From the NCBI RefSeq assembly GCF_003600895.1, contig NZ_QYRP01000002.1, positions 2,914,001 to 2,978,000 on the forward strand: 64,000 bases of DNA, given 5' to 3'. This stretch comes from Nocardioides cavernaquae. GTDB lineage: Bacteria; Actinomycetota; Actinomycetes; Propionibacteriales; Nocardioidaceae. The position numbers and the translations under genes are program-made. The notes beneath the pieces are model-generated. The model did not search any database and was not told the DNA's origin. It worked only from the letters and a program-made list of their open reading frames with translations. Every line of letters starts with the position of its first letter. Position 1 is the first letter of the stretch. Below, in pieces: positions 25,685-40,421 of the stretch.

Positions 25685-26326
25685 GTGCTGATCCGACCTG
25701 CCCTTGCCGCCCTCCTTCTGCTGCCTGCGCTTGCATCGTGCGGCGCTGACGGGACGGAGGAGCCGAAGTCCGATGCTGAAGCGTGCACCTACACGAAGGA
25801 CGGCCAGGAGCCGGCCCGTGACGTGAAGCTCCCGCCCGGGACGCCGGATCACAGCGGCAAGGTCGCGGTGACGATGAAGACGACGGTCGGAGATCTGCAC
25901 CTGTCGCTCGATGCGAAGAACAAGCCGTGCACGGTCAACTCGTTCCTGTCCCTCGTCAAGCAGGACTACTACGACAAGACGGGGTGCCACCGCATCGGCC
26001 ACGACGCGCCGTACCTCTTCCTGCAGTGCGGCGACCCGACGTTCTCCGGCTACGGCGGGCCGGGCTACACGATTCCTGACGAGCTGACCGGCGACGAGAC
26101 GTACGCGGCCGGCACGCTCGCGATGGCCCGTACCCAGTCGCCCAACAGTGGGGGCAGCCAGTTCTTCATGGTCTACGGCAACTCCACGTGGCCGCCGGAC
26201 TACGCCACCTTCGGCACGTTCGACTCCTCGAGCATCCGGATCCTCCAGGGCGTGGGCGCCAAGGGCTCCGACGGCAACGAGCACCCCAACGAGAAGGTGG
26301 ACATCACCGACATCGTGGTGCGCTGA
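25685..26326 (+). CDS. cyclophilin-type peptidyl-prolyl isomerase, lipoprotein
   Basis: A 213-aa cyclophilin anchored by a lipobox (LASC at residue 19 or so). The isomerase domain shows CTVNSFLSLVKQDYYDKTGCHRI, the catalytic region FLQCGDPTFSGYGGPGYTI and the core MARTQSPNSGGSQFFMVY. It would catalyse proline cis-trans isomerisation during folding of secreted proteins outside the membrane. The start is the GTG at 25685, 16 bp after the previous stop; an upstream ATG would lie inside that gene. The final IVVR matches family ends. Confidence 0.9.
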   Translation: MLIRPALAALLLLPALASCGADGTEEPKSDAEACTYTKDGQEPARDVKLPPGTPDHSGKVAVTMKTTVGDLHLSLDAKNKPCTVNSFLSLVKQDYYDKTGCHRIGHDAPYLFLQCGDPTFSGYGGPGYTIPDELTGDETYAAGTLAMARTQSPNSGGSQFFMVYGNSTWPPDYATFGTFDSSSIRILQGVGAKGSDGNEHPNEKVDITDIVVR

Positions 26327-26329
26327 CGG

Positions 26330-26785
26330 TCACTCCACCGGGGGCAGCGTCGGGATCTCGCCAAGCTGCATGATCACAGGCTCCCCTGCCTCGACGGTCC
26401 GGCTGACCGTGCAGATGCGGTCGTGGGTGCGCTGGAGTGCCGACGGCAGGACCGCGCGCGCAGCATCGCCGGCCTCCCCCTCCGGGAAGACAAGGTCGAA
26501 GGTGACCACGATGTCGGCGATGCGGGTCGCGCCGTCCTCGTGCACCTTCATCCCCTCGGCACGTGCCCGGAAGGACTCCGCCGTCGCCCGGCGCGAGGTG
26601 ATCGGGTCGAGCGTGACCGCACCACAGGCGGCGAGCGCGGCCAGGAGCAGCTCCACGGGCGAGAAGTCGGGATCCTCGCCGTTCCCGATCGGGAGGACTC
26701 CCCCGCGCACGTTGGTGGCGCGGAACCGGCTCGGGCCGATCTTCTCCATGTCGACGACGCGGGGCTCCGGCGGCTTCTCAGTCAT
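26330..26785 (-). CDS. OsmC family protein
   Basis: A 151-aa OsmC/Ohr superfamily protein, the group that detoxifies organic peroxides through paired cysteines. It has the conserved EDPDFSPVELLLAALAACGAVTLDPI helix with the first cysteine, and the second in RTHDRICTVSRTVEAG. The spacing fits OsmC/YhfA rather than Ohr. ATG 26785 (MTEKPPEP) is chosen over one 12 codons upstream. It is convergent with the cyclophilin gene at a 3-bp distance. The gap to the LysM gene upstream holds a strong terminator. Confidence 0.88.
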   Translation of the reverse strand: MTEKPPEPRVVDMEKIGPSRFRATNVRGGVLPIGNGEDPDFSPVELLLAALAACGAVTLDPITSRRATAESFRARAEGMKVHEDGATRIADIVVTFDLVFPEGEAGDAARAVLPSALQRTHDRICTVSRTVEAGEPVIMQLGEIPTLPPVE

Positions 26786-26824
26786 GGAGCCGAGACTAGG
26801 CCGCTCAGCCCCGGAAACCACGAA

Positions 26825-26853
26825 GGCGGCGACCCGGTGTCCGGGTCGCCGCC
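26825..26853 (-). terminator. hairpin terminator after the LysM gene
   Basis: GGCGGCGACCCGG and CCGGGTCGCCGCC form a perfect 13-bp stem with a three-base loop. It lies just after the LysM gene's stop in its direction of reading (minus strand), followed by a T-rich TTCGTGGTTT. Confidence 0.8.
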
Positions 26854-26875
26854 TCGCGATGGAGCTGGGGTCAGC

Positions 26876-27268
26876 TCACTTGTTCGGGATCTTGAAGACC
26901 TGTCCGGGGTAGATCAGGTCCGGGTTCGGGATGTCGTTGATCCGCGCGATGTCGTGCCAGTCGACGCCGAACCGGGCGCCGATCTCGCTGAGGGTGTCGC
27001 CGGAGACGACGGTGTACTCACGGTGGGGCTTGCGCTTCGGCTTGTGCTCGTCGGCCGGACGAGCCTGCGGTGCCTCGGGGGCCTCGGGGGCCGGCGGGGC
27101 GGGCGCAGCCGGAGCATCGGGCTGGCCGGCATCCTTCTTTGCGGCGTCGGCCTTGTCCTGTGCTTCCTTGGCCTTCGCGGCTGCGTTGTCCGCCTGCGAC
27201 TGCGCGTCCTCGGCAACCTCACCCTTGTCGGTGGTCAGCCCGTCCTTGATCTTGTCCCAGAGGCCCAT
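26876..27268 (-). CDS. LysM domain protein
   Basis: A 130-aa protein: MGLWDKIKDGL start, an Ala/Lys/Glu-rich helix with AKAKEAQDKADAAKK, a proline/alanine linker, and a single LysM domain at the C-terminus (YTVVSGDTLSEIGARFGVDW ... NPDLIYPGQVFKIP). LysM binds peptidoglycan or chitin-like glycans. There is no signal peptide, as in the YgaU/BON-LysM group found in many bacteria, so the location is uncertain. GAGGA precedes the ATG. It is divergent from the aminopeptidase gene. Confidence 0.85.
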   Translation of the reverse strand: MGLWDKIKDGLTTDKGEVAEDAQSQADNAAAKAKEAQDKADAAKKDAGQPDAPAAPAPPAPEAPEAPQARPADEHKPKRKPHREYTVVSGDTLSEIGARFGVDWHDIARINDIPNPDLIYPGQVFKIPNK

Positions 27269-27363
27269 GTCCTCATCCTTTTCAGCTCGTTGGTCAGCGC
27301 ACCCGATTGCGGGCTGATCCAACTTTCTGCCGATGACCCTAACCCCTCCCCTAGGCTCGGAGC

Positions 27364-29827
<2,464 letters not shown>

Positions 29828-29909
29828 TTGCGCCCGATCGGCGACCTCATTCGGCACTCGGCGGCGTGGGCAGAGGAGATTGTCGGTGGTCACTGTTTGA
29901 CTGTCGGAC

Positions 29910-31286
29910 ATGGAAACGATCGGTCTTCTCCTCCTCGGCCTCGCGCTCGGCGTGGCCCTCGGCTGGCTTGCTGCGCGACAGCGCCTCGAGCCCGCCACCC
30001 CGGCCGTTCCTGTCGAGGACCCGGCGCTGATCCGGGCGCGGCACGACGCCGTCATCGCCGAGCTGCGCCAGCAGGAGTCAGCTGCTCGCGGCCAGGTCGA
30101 GGCGGACCTCGCCGGCGCTCAGGCGACGGTCGACGCCCTGCGCGAGACCGTGCTGGGCCTGCAGGGCGCTCTCGAGTCCGCTCGCGACGAGCACCGCAAC
30201 CTGGTCCGCACCCACCAGGCCGAGCGCCAGGAGCGCGAGCGCACCGAGGCGGGCCAGACCCAGGTCCTCAAGACCCTCACCCCCGTCGCCGAGCAGCTGC
30301 GCGCCATGCAGCGCAAGGTCGATGAGCTCGAGAAGCAGCGCTCCCACCAGCACGGCGAGCTGGCCGAGCAGCTGCGCACGACGCGTCGCACCGCCGAGGA
30401 GTCCCGCAAGGCGGCCGACACCCTCGCGTCCGCGCTGAGCAACAACGCCACCCGTGGCTACTGGGGCGAGACCCAGCTCCGCACGCTGGTCGAGTCAGCG
30501 GGTCTGCTCCACCGGGTCGACTTCGACACCCAGGCCTCCATCCAGGCCGACTCGGGTGCACGACGCCCCGACATGGTCGTCAACCTGCCTGCCGGCAAGC
30601 AGATGGCGATCGACGCCAAGGCGCCCTACACCGCATTCGTCGCCGCCCATCAGGACGGGATCGCTCCCGACCAGCGCCACACGTTGATGACCGAGCACGC
30701 GAAGAAGATCCGCGGCCACGTCGACGCCCTGAGCCACAAGAGCTACTGGACGGGCCTCGACGCCAGCCCGGAGTTCACCGTCGCCTTCATCCCCAATGAG
30801 CAGCTGCTCACGGCGGCTCTCGAGGTCGACCCGTCCCTGCTCGAGTACGCGTTCGGCAAGGGCGTCGTGCTCGCCACCCCGACCAACCTGTGGGCCGTCC
30901 TCAAGACCGTGGCGTTCACCTGGCGCCAGGACGTGCTCACCGAGGACGCCAAGCGCCTCTTCGACCTCGGCCAGGAGCTCTACCGCCGCGTGGTGACGCT
31001 CGCCGAGCACGCCGAGAAGCTCCGCCGTTCGCTGGAGAGCACCGTCGGTCACTACAACCGGTTCGCCAGCTCGCTGGAGACCCGGGTCCTCGTCACCGCC
31101 CGCAAGATCGACCAGATGGACGAGTCCAAGCTGATCCCGGCGCCGCAGCTCATCGAGGAGCGACCCCGTCCGTTGATCAGTGACGACTTCGCGGCCATCG
31201 CTGACCTGGACCGACCCGAGCTCGAGTTCGACACGGTCGACGCGGTGCTGATCGAGGAGCGCCAGGAGCGTCCCGCCGCGGGGTGA
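29910..31286 (+). CDS. rmuC: DNA recombination protein RmuC
   Basis: A 458-aa RmuC family protein. One N-terminal membrane helix (GLLLLGLALGVALGWLAARQR) is followed by a long Ala/Glu/Gln/Arg coiled coil (about 35-180), then the PD-(D/E)XK-like RmuC domain: LSNNATRGYWGETQLRTLVE, RPDMVVNLPAGKQMAIDAKAPY and YAFGKGVVLATPTNLWAVLKTVA. E. coli RmuC limits recombination between inverted repeats. The length is usual. It is an independent gene 82 bp after pepN, followed 19 bp later by the tldD-like gene. Confidence 0.92.
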   Translation: METIGLLLLGLALGVALGWLAARQRLEPATPAVPVEDPALIRARHDAVIAELRQQESAARGQVEADLAGAQATVDALRETVLGLQGALESARDEHRNLVRTHQAERQERERTEAGQTQVLKTLTPVAEQLRAMQRKVDELEKQRSHQHGELAEQLRTTRRTAEESRKAADTLASALSNNATRGYWGETQLRTLVESAGLLHRVDFDTQASIQADSGARRPDMVVNLPAGKQMAIDAKAPYTAFVAAHQDGIAPDQRHTLMTEHAKKIRGHVDALSHKSYWTGLDASPEFTVAFIPNEQLLTAALEVDPSLLEYAFGKGVVLATPTNLWAVLKTVAFTWRQDVLTEDAKRLFDLGQELYRRVVTLAEHAEKLRRSLESTVGHYNRFASSLETRVLVTARKIDQMDESKLIPAPQLIEERPRPLISDDFAAIADLDRPELEFDTVDAVLIEERQERPAAG

Positions 31287-31305
31287 GCGCTGTTAGGTTC
31301 GAGCC

Positions 31306-32838
31306 ATGACCGCGATCGATCCGTCGTTCACGACATTGCCGTTTCGCCGTCTCGCTGACGCCGCCCTTGAACGCGCTCGCGACCTCGGCGCGACCCACGC
31401 GGACTTCCGCTTCGAGCGGCTCCGGCACCAGCAGCTCTCGGTCCGCGACGCCGTCCTGCAAGGCGCGAGCGACAGCGACGAGACCGGCTTTGCGGTCAGG
31501 GTCATCCACGGCGGCGCGTGGGGCTTTGCCGCGGGCGTCCTGCTGACCACCGACGAGGCGGTGCGCGTCGCGGAGGAAGCCGTGCAGGTGGCCCGCGTGG
31601 CTGCCACCATGACGACCAGCCCGGTCGAGCTCGCGCCGGAGCCGGTCCACGACGACGTCGCCTGGTGCTCCGCTTATCACCTCGATCCGTTCACGGTCCC
31701 CACCGCCTCCAAGGCAGCCGTGCTGATCGACTGGACCGCCCAGCTGCTCCGCAACGATGCGGTCAGCCACGCAACGGCGTCGCTCCAGCAGGTCCTCGAG
31801 AACAAGTTCTACGCCGACCTCGCCGGGACCCGCACCACCCAGCAACGAGTGCGGATTCAGCCGTCGTTCGCCGCGATGGGCAGCCGCGACGGCGCCTTCG
31901 ACTCGATGCGCTCCCTGGCTCCACCCGTCGCCCGCGGCTGGGAATACGTCACCGGGCGTCATGAGGGCCGACCGCTCGACGAGGCCTGGGACTGGGAGGG
32001 CGAGCTCGCCGAGGTTCCCGAGCTCCTGGCCGAGAAGTTGGCCGCTCCGAGTGTTGTCGCCGGCACCTACGACCTCGTCGTCGACCCGTCCAACCTCTGG
32101 CTCACGATCCACGAGTCCATCGGGCACGCCACCGAGCTGGACCGTGCCCTCGGCTACGAGGCCAACTACGCCGGCACTTCCTTCGCAACCTACGACAAGC
32201 TGGGCAGGCTTCAGTACGGATCCCCCGCCATGCACGTCACCGGCGATCGCGTGGTTCGCCACGGCCTGGCCACGATCGGCTACGACGACGAAGGTGTCGC
32301 GACCCAGCAGTGGGACATCGTGCGCGACGGGGTGCTGGTGGGCTACCAGCTCGACCGGCCGATGGCGGCACTCAAACCCGAGCTCAACGACGGCCGGTCC
32401 AACGGATGCGCCTTCGCCGACTCCCCCGCCCACGTGCCGATCCAGCGGATGGCGAACGTCTCCCTGATGGCCTCTCCCGATGGCGGGTCGACGGCCGACC
32501 TGATCGGCCGGGTCGAGGACGGGATCTACGTCGTCGGCGACAAGTCGTGGTCGATCGACATGCAGCGCTTCAACTTCCAGTTCACCGGGCAGCGCTTCTA
32601 CCGGATCCGCGACGGACAGCTCGACGGTCAGCTGCGCGACGTCGCCTACCAGGCGACGACGACCGAGTTCTGGAACTCCCTCGAGGCTGTCGGCGGTCCG
32701 GAGACGTGGGTGCTGGGCGGCGCCTTCAACTGCGGCAAGGCCCAACCGGGGCAGGTCGCAGCCGTCAGTCATGGCTGCCCGACGTCGCTGTTTCGCGGCG
32801 TACGCATCCTCAACACGACCGAGGAGGCAGGGCTGTGA
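31306..32838 (+). CDS. TldD-like metalloprotease subunit
   Basis: A 510-aa TldD/PmbA family protein carrying the zinc motif HESIGHATELD (HExxxH, near residue 269), so it is the catalytic TldD-type partner. Other family marks are GFAVRVIHGGAWGFAA and the C-terminal WVLGGAFNCGKAQPGQ. In E. coli the TldD/TldE heterodimer degrades unfolded peptides such as microcin precursors and CcdA. Its TGA overlaps the GTG of the next gene, the TldE-type partner, which fits with a 1:1 heterodimer. Confidence 0.9.
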   Translation: MTAIDPSFTTLPFRRLADAALERARDLGATHADFRFERLRHQQLSVRDAVLQGASDSDETGFAVRVIHGGAWGFAAGVLLTTDEAVRVAEEAVQVARVAATMTTSPVELAPEPVHDDVAWCSAYHLDPFTVPTASKAAVLIDWTAQLLRNDAVSHATASLQQVLENKFYADLAGTRTTQQRVRIQPSFAAMGSRDGAFDSMRSLAPPVARGWEYVTGRHEGRPLDEAWDWEGELAEVPELLAEKLAAPSVVAGTYDLVVDPSNLWLTIHESIGHATELDRALGYEANYAGTSFATYDKLGRLQYGSPAMHVTGDRVVRHGLATIGYDDEGVATQQWDIVRDGVLVGYQLDRPMAALKPELNDGRSNGCAFADSPAHVPIQRMANVSLMASPDGGSTADLIGRVEDGIYVVGDKSWSIDMQRFNFQFTGQRFYRIRDGQLDGQLRDVAYQATTTEFWNSLEAVGGPETWVLGGAFNCGKAQPGQVAAVSHGCPTSLFRGVRILNTTEEAGL

Positions 32839-34238
32839 TCACGCCTCAGGAGCTCGTCGAACACGCGCTGGCGACCAGCAGCGCCGATGACACCATCGCG
32901 ATCGTCCGCACCGGCTCGCGCGCCAACCTGCGCTGGGCCAACAACACCCTCACGACCAACGGCAGCACGCGCGACCTCACGGTCACCGTCATCGCCTTCG
33001 TACGCCGGGCGGCGGGCCCCGGCGGGTCCGGCGGGACCTGCACCGGCTCGGTCACGGGGTCCGCGACGACCCGCGAGCAGGTGTCGGCGCTCGTCGAGGC
33101 AGCGACCGCTGCCGCACGCGATGCGGAGGCGGCGGAGGACGCTGCCGACCTGGTCGCGGGCGGCGCCGCAGCGGACTGGGACGAGCCTCCCGCCACGACG
33201 TCCATCGGTGTCTACGAGACCTTCGCTCCCGCCCTCGGAGAGGCGTTCCAGCGGGCAGCCGGCGAGCAGCGGATCCTCTACGGCTTCGTCGACCACCTCG
33301 TCACCACGACGTACCTCGGGTCGACGACCGGGCTCCGGCTCCGTCACGCCCAGCCGACCGGTCACTACGGGTGCACCGGCAAGACCGCCGATCTGTCGAC
33401 GAGCGCCTGGGTCGGCGGTGCCACGCGCGACTTCGCCGACATCGATGCCACCGCGATGGATGCCGAGCTCGCCCAGCGGCTGGCATGGGGAGCGCGGCGC
33501 GTCGACCTGCTTGCGGGACGCTACGACACCGTGCTCCCGCCGACCGCCGTCGCCGACCTGATGATCGACGCCTACTGGGAGGCGGGTGCCCGGGTGGCTC
33601 ACGAGGGCGAGACCGTCTTCAGCCGCACCGGTGGCGGCACCCGCATCGGCGAGCGGATCGTCCGGCCCGAGGTTCAGCTCTGGTCCGACCCGAGCCGCTC
33701 CGGACTGGCCTGCGCCCCGTTCGTGACCGCGGCGTCGTCGGGCAACATGAGCAGCGTTTTCGACAACGGCCTCCCGCTCGCTCGCACCGACTGGATCCGC
33801 GACGGGGAGCTCGCAGCCCTGCTCCAGACGCGCCACAGTGCCGCGCTCACCGGCCAGCCGGTCACGCCGTACGTCGACAACCTGGTGCTGGAGGTCAACG
33901 GAGGGGCCGGGGACGTCCGTGACCTGGCCGCCGGCATGGAGCGGGGCCTCCTGCTCACCTGTCTCTGGTACATCCGCGAGGTCGATCCGCAGACGCTGCT
34001 GCTGACCGGCCTCACGCGCGACGGCGTCTATCTCGTCGAAGGCGGTGAGATCGTGGGCGCTGTGAACAACTTCCGGTTCAACGAGAGCCCGGTCGAGCTG
34101 CTCAACCGGTTCACGCATGCATCCGCCACCGTGCCGAGCTTCAGCCGCGAGTGGGGCGACGACTACTTCAGCCGCACGGCGACGCCGGCCCTCCGGATCC
34201 CCGACTTCAACATGTCGAGCGTCTCGCAGGCGCTGTAG
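32835..34238 (+). CDS. TldE/PmbA-like metalloprotease partner subunit
   Basis: A 467-aa TldE (PmbA)-type protein without the HExxxH motif, the expected non-catalytic partner of the preceding TldD-like protein. It starts at the GTG 32835, overlapping the TldD stop (GTGA). Family features include an N-terminal domain with SRANLRWANNTLTTNG and the C-terminal LVLEVNGGAGDVRDLAAGMERGLLLTCLWYIREVDPQTLLLTG. Longer upstream reading runs only through the TldD gene and was discarded. Confidence 0.88.
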   Translation: MITPQELVEHALATSSADDTIAIVRTGSRANLRWANNTLTTNGSTRDLTVTVIAFVRRAAGPGGSGGTCTGSVTGSATTREQVSALVEAATAAARDAEAAEDAADLVAGGAAADWDEPPATTSIGVYETFAPALGEAFQRAAGEQRILYGFVDHLVTTTYLGSTTGLRLRHAQPTGHYGCTGKTADLSTSAWVGGATRDFADIDATAMDAELAQRLAWGARRVDLLAGRYDTVLPPTAVADLMIDAYWEAGARVAHEGETVFSRTGGGTRIGERIVRPEVQLWSDPSRSGLACAPFVTAASSGNMSSVFDNGLPLARTDWIRDGELAALLQTRHSAALTGQPVTPYVDNLVLEVNGGAGDVRDLAAGMERGLLLTCLWYIREVDPQTLLLTGLTRDGVYLVEGGEIVGAVNNFRFNESPVELLNRFTHASATVPSFSREWGDDYFSRTATPALRIPDFNMSSVSQAL

Positions 34239-34251
34239 GAGCGGGCACCGC

Positions 34252-34695
34252 TCAGAAGCTCAGGCGACTGGGGGCAAGCACGAGGAACGCCGCGAGGAGC
34301 GCGATCGAGACCGACCAGATCATCACGCGCCGCAGCGGGCGCGCGCGGCGGCGACGGCCAGGACCGGTCCGCACATCCGCCGGACGGGGCCGGTAGATCG
34401 GGAGCTGCTCCTGGGCCGGTGCACCGCCTTGCGCAGGCACGTCGGGAGTAGCAGGCGACCTGAGGGAGGCGAGCCATGCCGGGAGCTCGAGCTCTGCCTC
34501 CGCAAGCGTCACCTGGGCGTGGCGGGCCGGGGGCCCGGTCGGCTCCGGCTCCGCGGGAGCGGCCGGCGGGTTCCAGTTCCGTGGCGGCGGGACCGCCCGG
34601 TCGAACGGCAACCGGCACATCACGCAACGCACGGCGTCACCCGGTGACGTCGTGCCACACCACTGGCACTGCTGCTCATCCACGACGATTGTCAT
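34252..34695 (-). CDS. zinc-ribbon protein with C-terminal membrane anchor
   Basis: A 147-aa protein. N-terminal CQWCG and CVMCRLPF form one zinc-ribbon-like unit, followed by a proline-rich linker, an amphipathic segment (LAEAELELPAWLASL), an arginine-rich patch and a single C-terminal helix (MIWSVSIALLAAFLVLA). This order predicts a tail-anchored cytoplasmic protein. The family and function are not recognised. It is convergent with the TldE gene and may follow the serine hydrolase gene in one transcript (9-bp gap). Confidence 0.7.
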   Translation of the reverse strand: MTIVVDEQQCQWCGTTSPGDAVRCVMCRLPFDRAVPPPRNWNPPAAPAEPEPTGPPARHAQVTLAEAELELPAWLASLRSPATPDVPAQGGAPAQEQLPIYRPRPADVRTGPGRRRRARPLRRVMIWSVSIALLAAFLVLAPSRLSF

Positions 34696-34704
34696 CCTCG
34701 ACGT

Positions 34705-36024
34705 CTACGCTCCATACGGCTCGCGTGTCAGGCGGAAGGTCGCCAGATCGAGGTGGCTGACGCTCCCACTCTCAGAGCGTACGACCCGGAGTTGCTCCCC
34801 CGCTTGGTAACCCCAAATTCCGACGATGCGGTCGCCGTCGAACCGGTAGCGGTACTGCTCGGCCCCGTTCACCCGCACGACCAGGTCAGCTCCTTCTGCA
34901 GAGAACACATGAGGTGTGTTCCCCCAGTGCCACACGCCCAGCAGCTCGGCGTACTCCGCAGGGACGGCGACCGTCGGCCGCCACGGCGCAGGCACGGTGG
35001 GTTCCCAGGTCTCCATCTCCTCCAGCATCCCGGCAAGCGTGCTCGCGGTGCGCACGCCTGTGGTGCCGTTGCAGAGCATCACCGCTCCCGTGCGACGCTG
35101 CGGGTCGACGAAGCAGCCCGCCACGAATCCCGGCATCGAACCGGTGTGGCCGACGAGCGTGCCGGAGCCACCGGGCCACAGCTGCAGCCCCAGCCCGTGG
35201 GCCTGCGTGAGACCAGCGCCTGGAGTCCCTGCGCGCGGTGTGGCCATCAGGCCGAGCATGTCGCGCGGCAGCACATCCGGGTGGCCGTCGAGAAGGAACC
35301 GGGTGTAGCCGGTGAGGTCCGACAGCGTGCTCCAGAGCTGCCCTGCCGGGGCCATGGCACCCGTGTCCGTGTGCGGTTCGGGGCTCAGCGTGCCGGCATA
35401 CGGGTGCACGCTGAATCCCTGCGCATGCGGCTTCAGCGGCTCGTACGTCGTGCGGTTCATGCCGAGTGGAGCGAGGACGCGAGTGCGCAGCGCCTCCCAC
35501 CACGACTGCCCGTGCACCTGCGCGACCACCTCGCCGAGAAGCCCGTAGCCCAGGTTGGAGTAGTGGAACCGCTCGCCGCGGCCGAAGACCCCATGGGCGG
35601 AGGCGTTGGACGCGGCGAGCTCCTCGAAGCTCCCGCCATCACGCCGCTCCCACCACTCCCCTGCCGGCTCCGCGGGAAGTCCGCCATCGTGGACGAGCAA
35701 CTCGCGGAGGCTCCGGTCGGCGAACGGCACGTCTGCGCCGAGCCACCTCGACGCCCGATCCTCCAGCGACGCCACACCGTCGACGACGAGCTGCATGACC
35801 AGGACCGCGGTGAACGTCTTGGTGATGGAGCCAATCCGGTACTGGACGTCGAGCGGGTCACCCGGCACGTCGCCATATCCGGCGGACCAGACGAGCCGGC
35901 CCTCACGCAGCAGCGCCGCAACCACGGAGGGCAGGCGGCCTTCCACCTGCACGGCGGCAAGCCGGGCAAGCAGCCGGCGCTCGGTGAGCGGAGCGATGCG
36001 GACGACGGAAAGCGGAGCGCTCAT
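34705..36024 (-). CDS. serine hydrolase, beta-lactamase/class C PBP-like
   Basis: A 439-aa serine hydrolase of the beta-lactamase class C/D-alanyl-D-alanine carboxypeptidase fold. SxxK is GSITKTF (Ser66-Lys69), the YxN motif is YSNLGYG, and HTG is GHTGSMPG. An additional C-terminal beta domain of about 90 residues is present. No signal peptide is visible, so it may be a cytoplasmic esterase or peptidase; the substrate is unknown. ATG 36024 (MSAPLSVVRI) is taken as start; the frame stays open a further 1.4 kb upstream but that part is the antisense of a secreted hydrolase gene. Confidence 0.87.
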   Translation of the reverse strand: MSAPLSVVRIAPLTERRLLARLAAVQVEGRLPSVVAALLREGRLVWSAGYGDVPGDPLDVQYRIGSITKTFTAVLVMQLVVDGVASLEDRASRWLGADVPFADRSLRELLVHDGGLPAEPAGEWWERRDGGSFEELAASNASAHGVFGRGERFHYSNLGYGLLGEVVAQVHGQSWWEALRTRVLAPLGMNRTTYEPLKPHAQGFSVHPYAGTLSPEPHTDTGAMAPAGQLWSTLSDLTGYTRFLLDGHPDVLPRDMLGLMATPRAGTPGAGLTQAHGLGLQLWPGGSGTLVGHTGSMPGFVAGCFVDPQRRTGAVMLCNGTTGVRTASTLAGMLEEMETWEPTVPAPWRPTVAVPAEYAELLGVWHWGNTPHVFSAEGADLVVRVNGAEQYRYRFDGDRIVGIWGYQAGEQLRVVRSESGSVSHLDLATFRLTREPYGA

Positions 36025-36153
36025 GGAGGGAGCCTGTCGGAGCGTCGAACTGTTCGCAACAGATTGGCAACGGAGGCACCGCGGCCCTTCCGCGCCGTGG
36101 CTACCGGTCAGTAGGTTCCGGCTGTTACCTCCGTCACACTCCCAGGAGATCGC

Positions 36154-37374
36154 ATGCACCTGCCCCGCCCGCTCGCCGTCCTGCTCGGCGCGACACCGAT
36201 CGTCGCCGCTGGACTCGTCGCCCTCCCCCTCACCGCTGCCCACGCCGACGGTCCGGGCGTCGGCACTCCGTGGGTCGTCTCCGTCGGCGACTCCTACATC
36301 TCGGGTGAGGGCGGTCGCTGGGCCGGCAACACCAACAACGGCGAGTCGATCCACGACGCCGGCGGCAACGCGACGTACCTCGACAACCCCGCGCACACCG
36401 CCGAGGCGATCAACCGGTGTCACCGGAGCACCGCGGCAGAGGTGCACATCGGTGGTGCCGCCAGCAGCATCAACCTGGCCTGCTCCGGCGCGAAGACCGG
36501 CACCGTCGCTGCCGACTCCAGCGGGTACTTCAAGCCCGGCCTCGACTTCTACGACAACGGCGCGGGCAAGCAGGGCCAGGCCAAGATGCTGCAGGCCTTC
36601 GCCACCACCCACAACGTGAAGATGGTCGCGGTCTCCATCGGCGGCAACGACTTCAACTTCGCCGGCATCGTCCAGCAGTGCGTGACCGACTTCCTCGGGT
36701 CGCCGACCTGGTGGAAGGACTACTGCAAGGACGACGCGATCGTCACCAACGCCATGTCGTCCGCCAACGTGAGTGCGCAGCGGGCAAAGATCGCCACCGC
36801 GTTCCAGAACATCCGCACCGCCATGCGCAACGCCGGGTACGCCGACAACTCGTGGACGCTGCTCGTGCAGAACTACATGTCGCCCCTGCCCAACGGTGCG
36901 GGCATCCGCTACTCGGAGAGCGGCTACTCGCGGCAGAACACCGGCGGCTGCGGGTTCTGGAACGCCGATGCCGACTACGCCAACAACACCCTGCTGCCTA
37001 CGATCAACGGCGCAGTGACCGGCGCGATCAGCGACTCGGGACTGACCAACACCAAGACCCTCAACGTCGCCAACGCCTTCACCGGCCGTCGTCTCTGCGA
37101 GAGCACGGTCGGGCTCTACGAGGAGAAGGGCCTGTCCAGCTGGACCAACGCGGGCGCGGTCGACAAGACCGAGTGGATCAGCACCATCCGCACGGCGACC
37201 GCGACGGGGAACTACTACATCCAGGAGTCCCTGCACCCGAACTTCTGGGGCCAGAAGGCTCTGCGCAACTGCGTCCGCCAGGCCTGGAACGCGGGAGTCC
37301 CGAAGAGCGGCAGCTGTGTGCGGGGTGCGAACGGGTTCAACGCCAGCGGTGAGCCCAACATGACGCTGCAGTGA
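36154..37374 (+). CDS. secreted SGNH/GDSL hydrolase
   Basis: A 406-aa exported protein: a signal peptide ends near AHADG, and the SGNH blocks are visible as VVSVGDSYISGEG (nucleophile Ser), SIGGNDFNF (block III Gly/Asn) and ESLHPNFWGQ (catalytic His). Eight or more cysteines suggest disulfides. It would be an extracellular lipase/esterase or deacetylase of unknown substrate. An AGGAG site precedes the ATG. It is divergent from the serine hydrolase and convergent with gcvP, separated from the latter by a strong hairpin. Confidence 0.9.
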   Translation: MHLPRPLAVLLGATPIVAAGLVALPLTAAHADGPGVGTPWVVSVGDSYISGEGGRWAGNTNNGESIHDAGGNATYLDNPAHTAEAINRCHRSTAAEVHIGGAASSINLACSGAKTGTVAADSSGYFKPGLDFYDNGAGKQGQAKMLQAFATTHNVKMVAVSIGGNDFNFAGIVQQCVTDFLGSPTWWKDYCKDDAIVTNAMSSANVSAQRAKIATAFQNIRTAMRNAGYADNSWTLLVQNYMSPLPNGAGIRYSESGYSRQNTGGCGFWNADADYANNTLLPTINGAVTGAISDSGLTNTKTLNVANAFTGRRLCESTVGLYEEKGLSSWTNAGAVDKTEWISTIRTATATGNYYIQESLHPNFWGQKALRNCVRQAWNAGVPKSGSCVRGANGFNASGEPNMTLQ

Positions 37375-37394
37375 TGCTGCGTTGACACCCTGCC

Positions 37395-37441
37395 GGACGT
37401 CATGCGGAGGGTGCCGTGGAGTGCACCTCCGCATGACGTCC
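37395..37441. terminator. bidirectional hairpin terminator
   Basis: GGACGTCATGCGGAGG and CCTCCGCATGACGTCC make a perfect 16-bp stem, extendable by GTGC/GCAC with one bulge, midway between the stops of the SGNH hydrolase gene and gcvP. Confidence 0.85.
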
Positions 37442-37449
37442 TGCAGGAG

Positions 37450-40335
<2,886 letters not shown>

Positions 40336-40421
40336 GGCGATCTCCTGGAAATGCGTCCCACGTGGGACGGGTCGGGTCGAGTCGCCTCCCCCTCTGTCAC
40401 CCCACGCCCGCACGCGGCGAG

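Noticed and set aside
36025..37434. Upstream extension of the serine hydrolase frame to 909 aa
   Set aside because: The added part is antisense to the SGNH hydrolase; the true start is the ATG at 36024.
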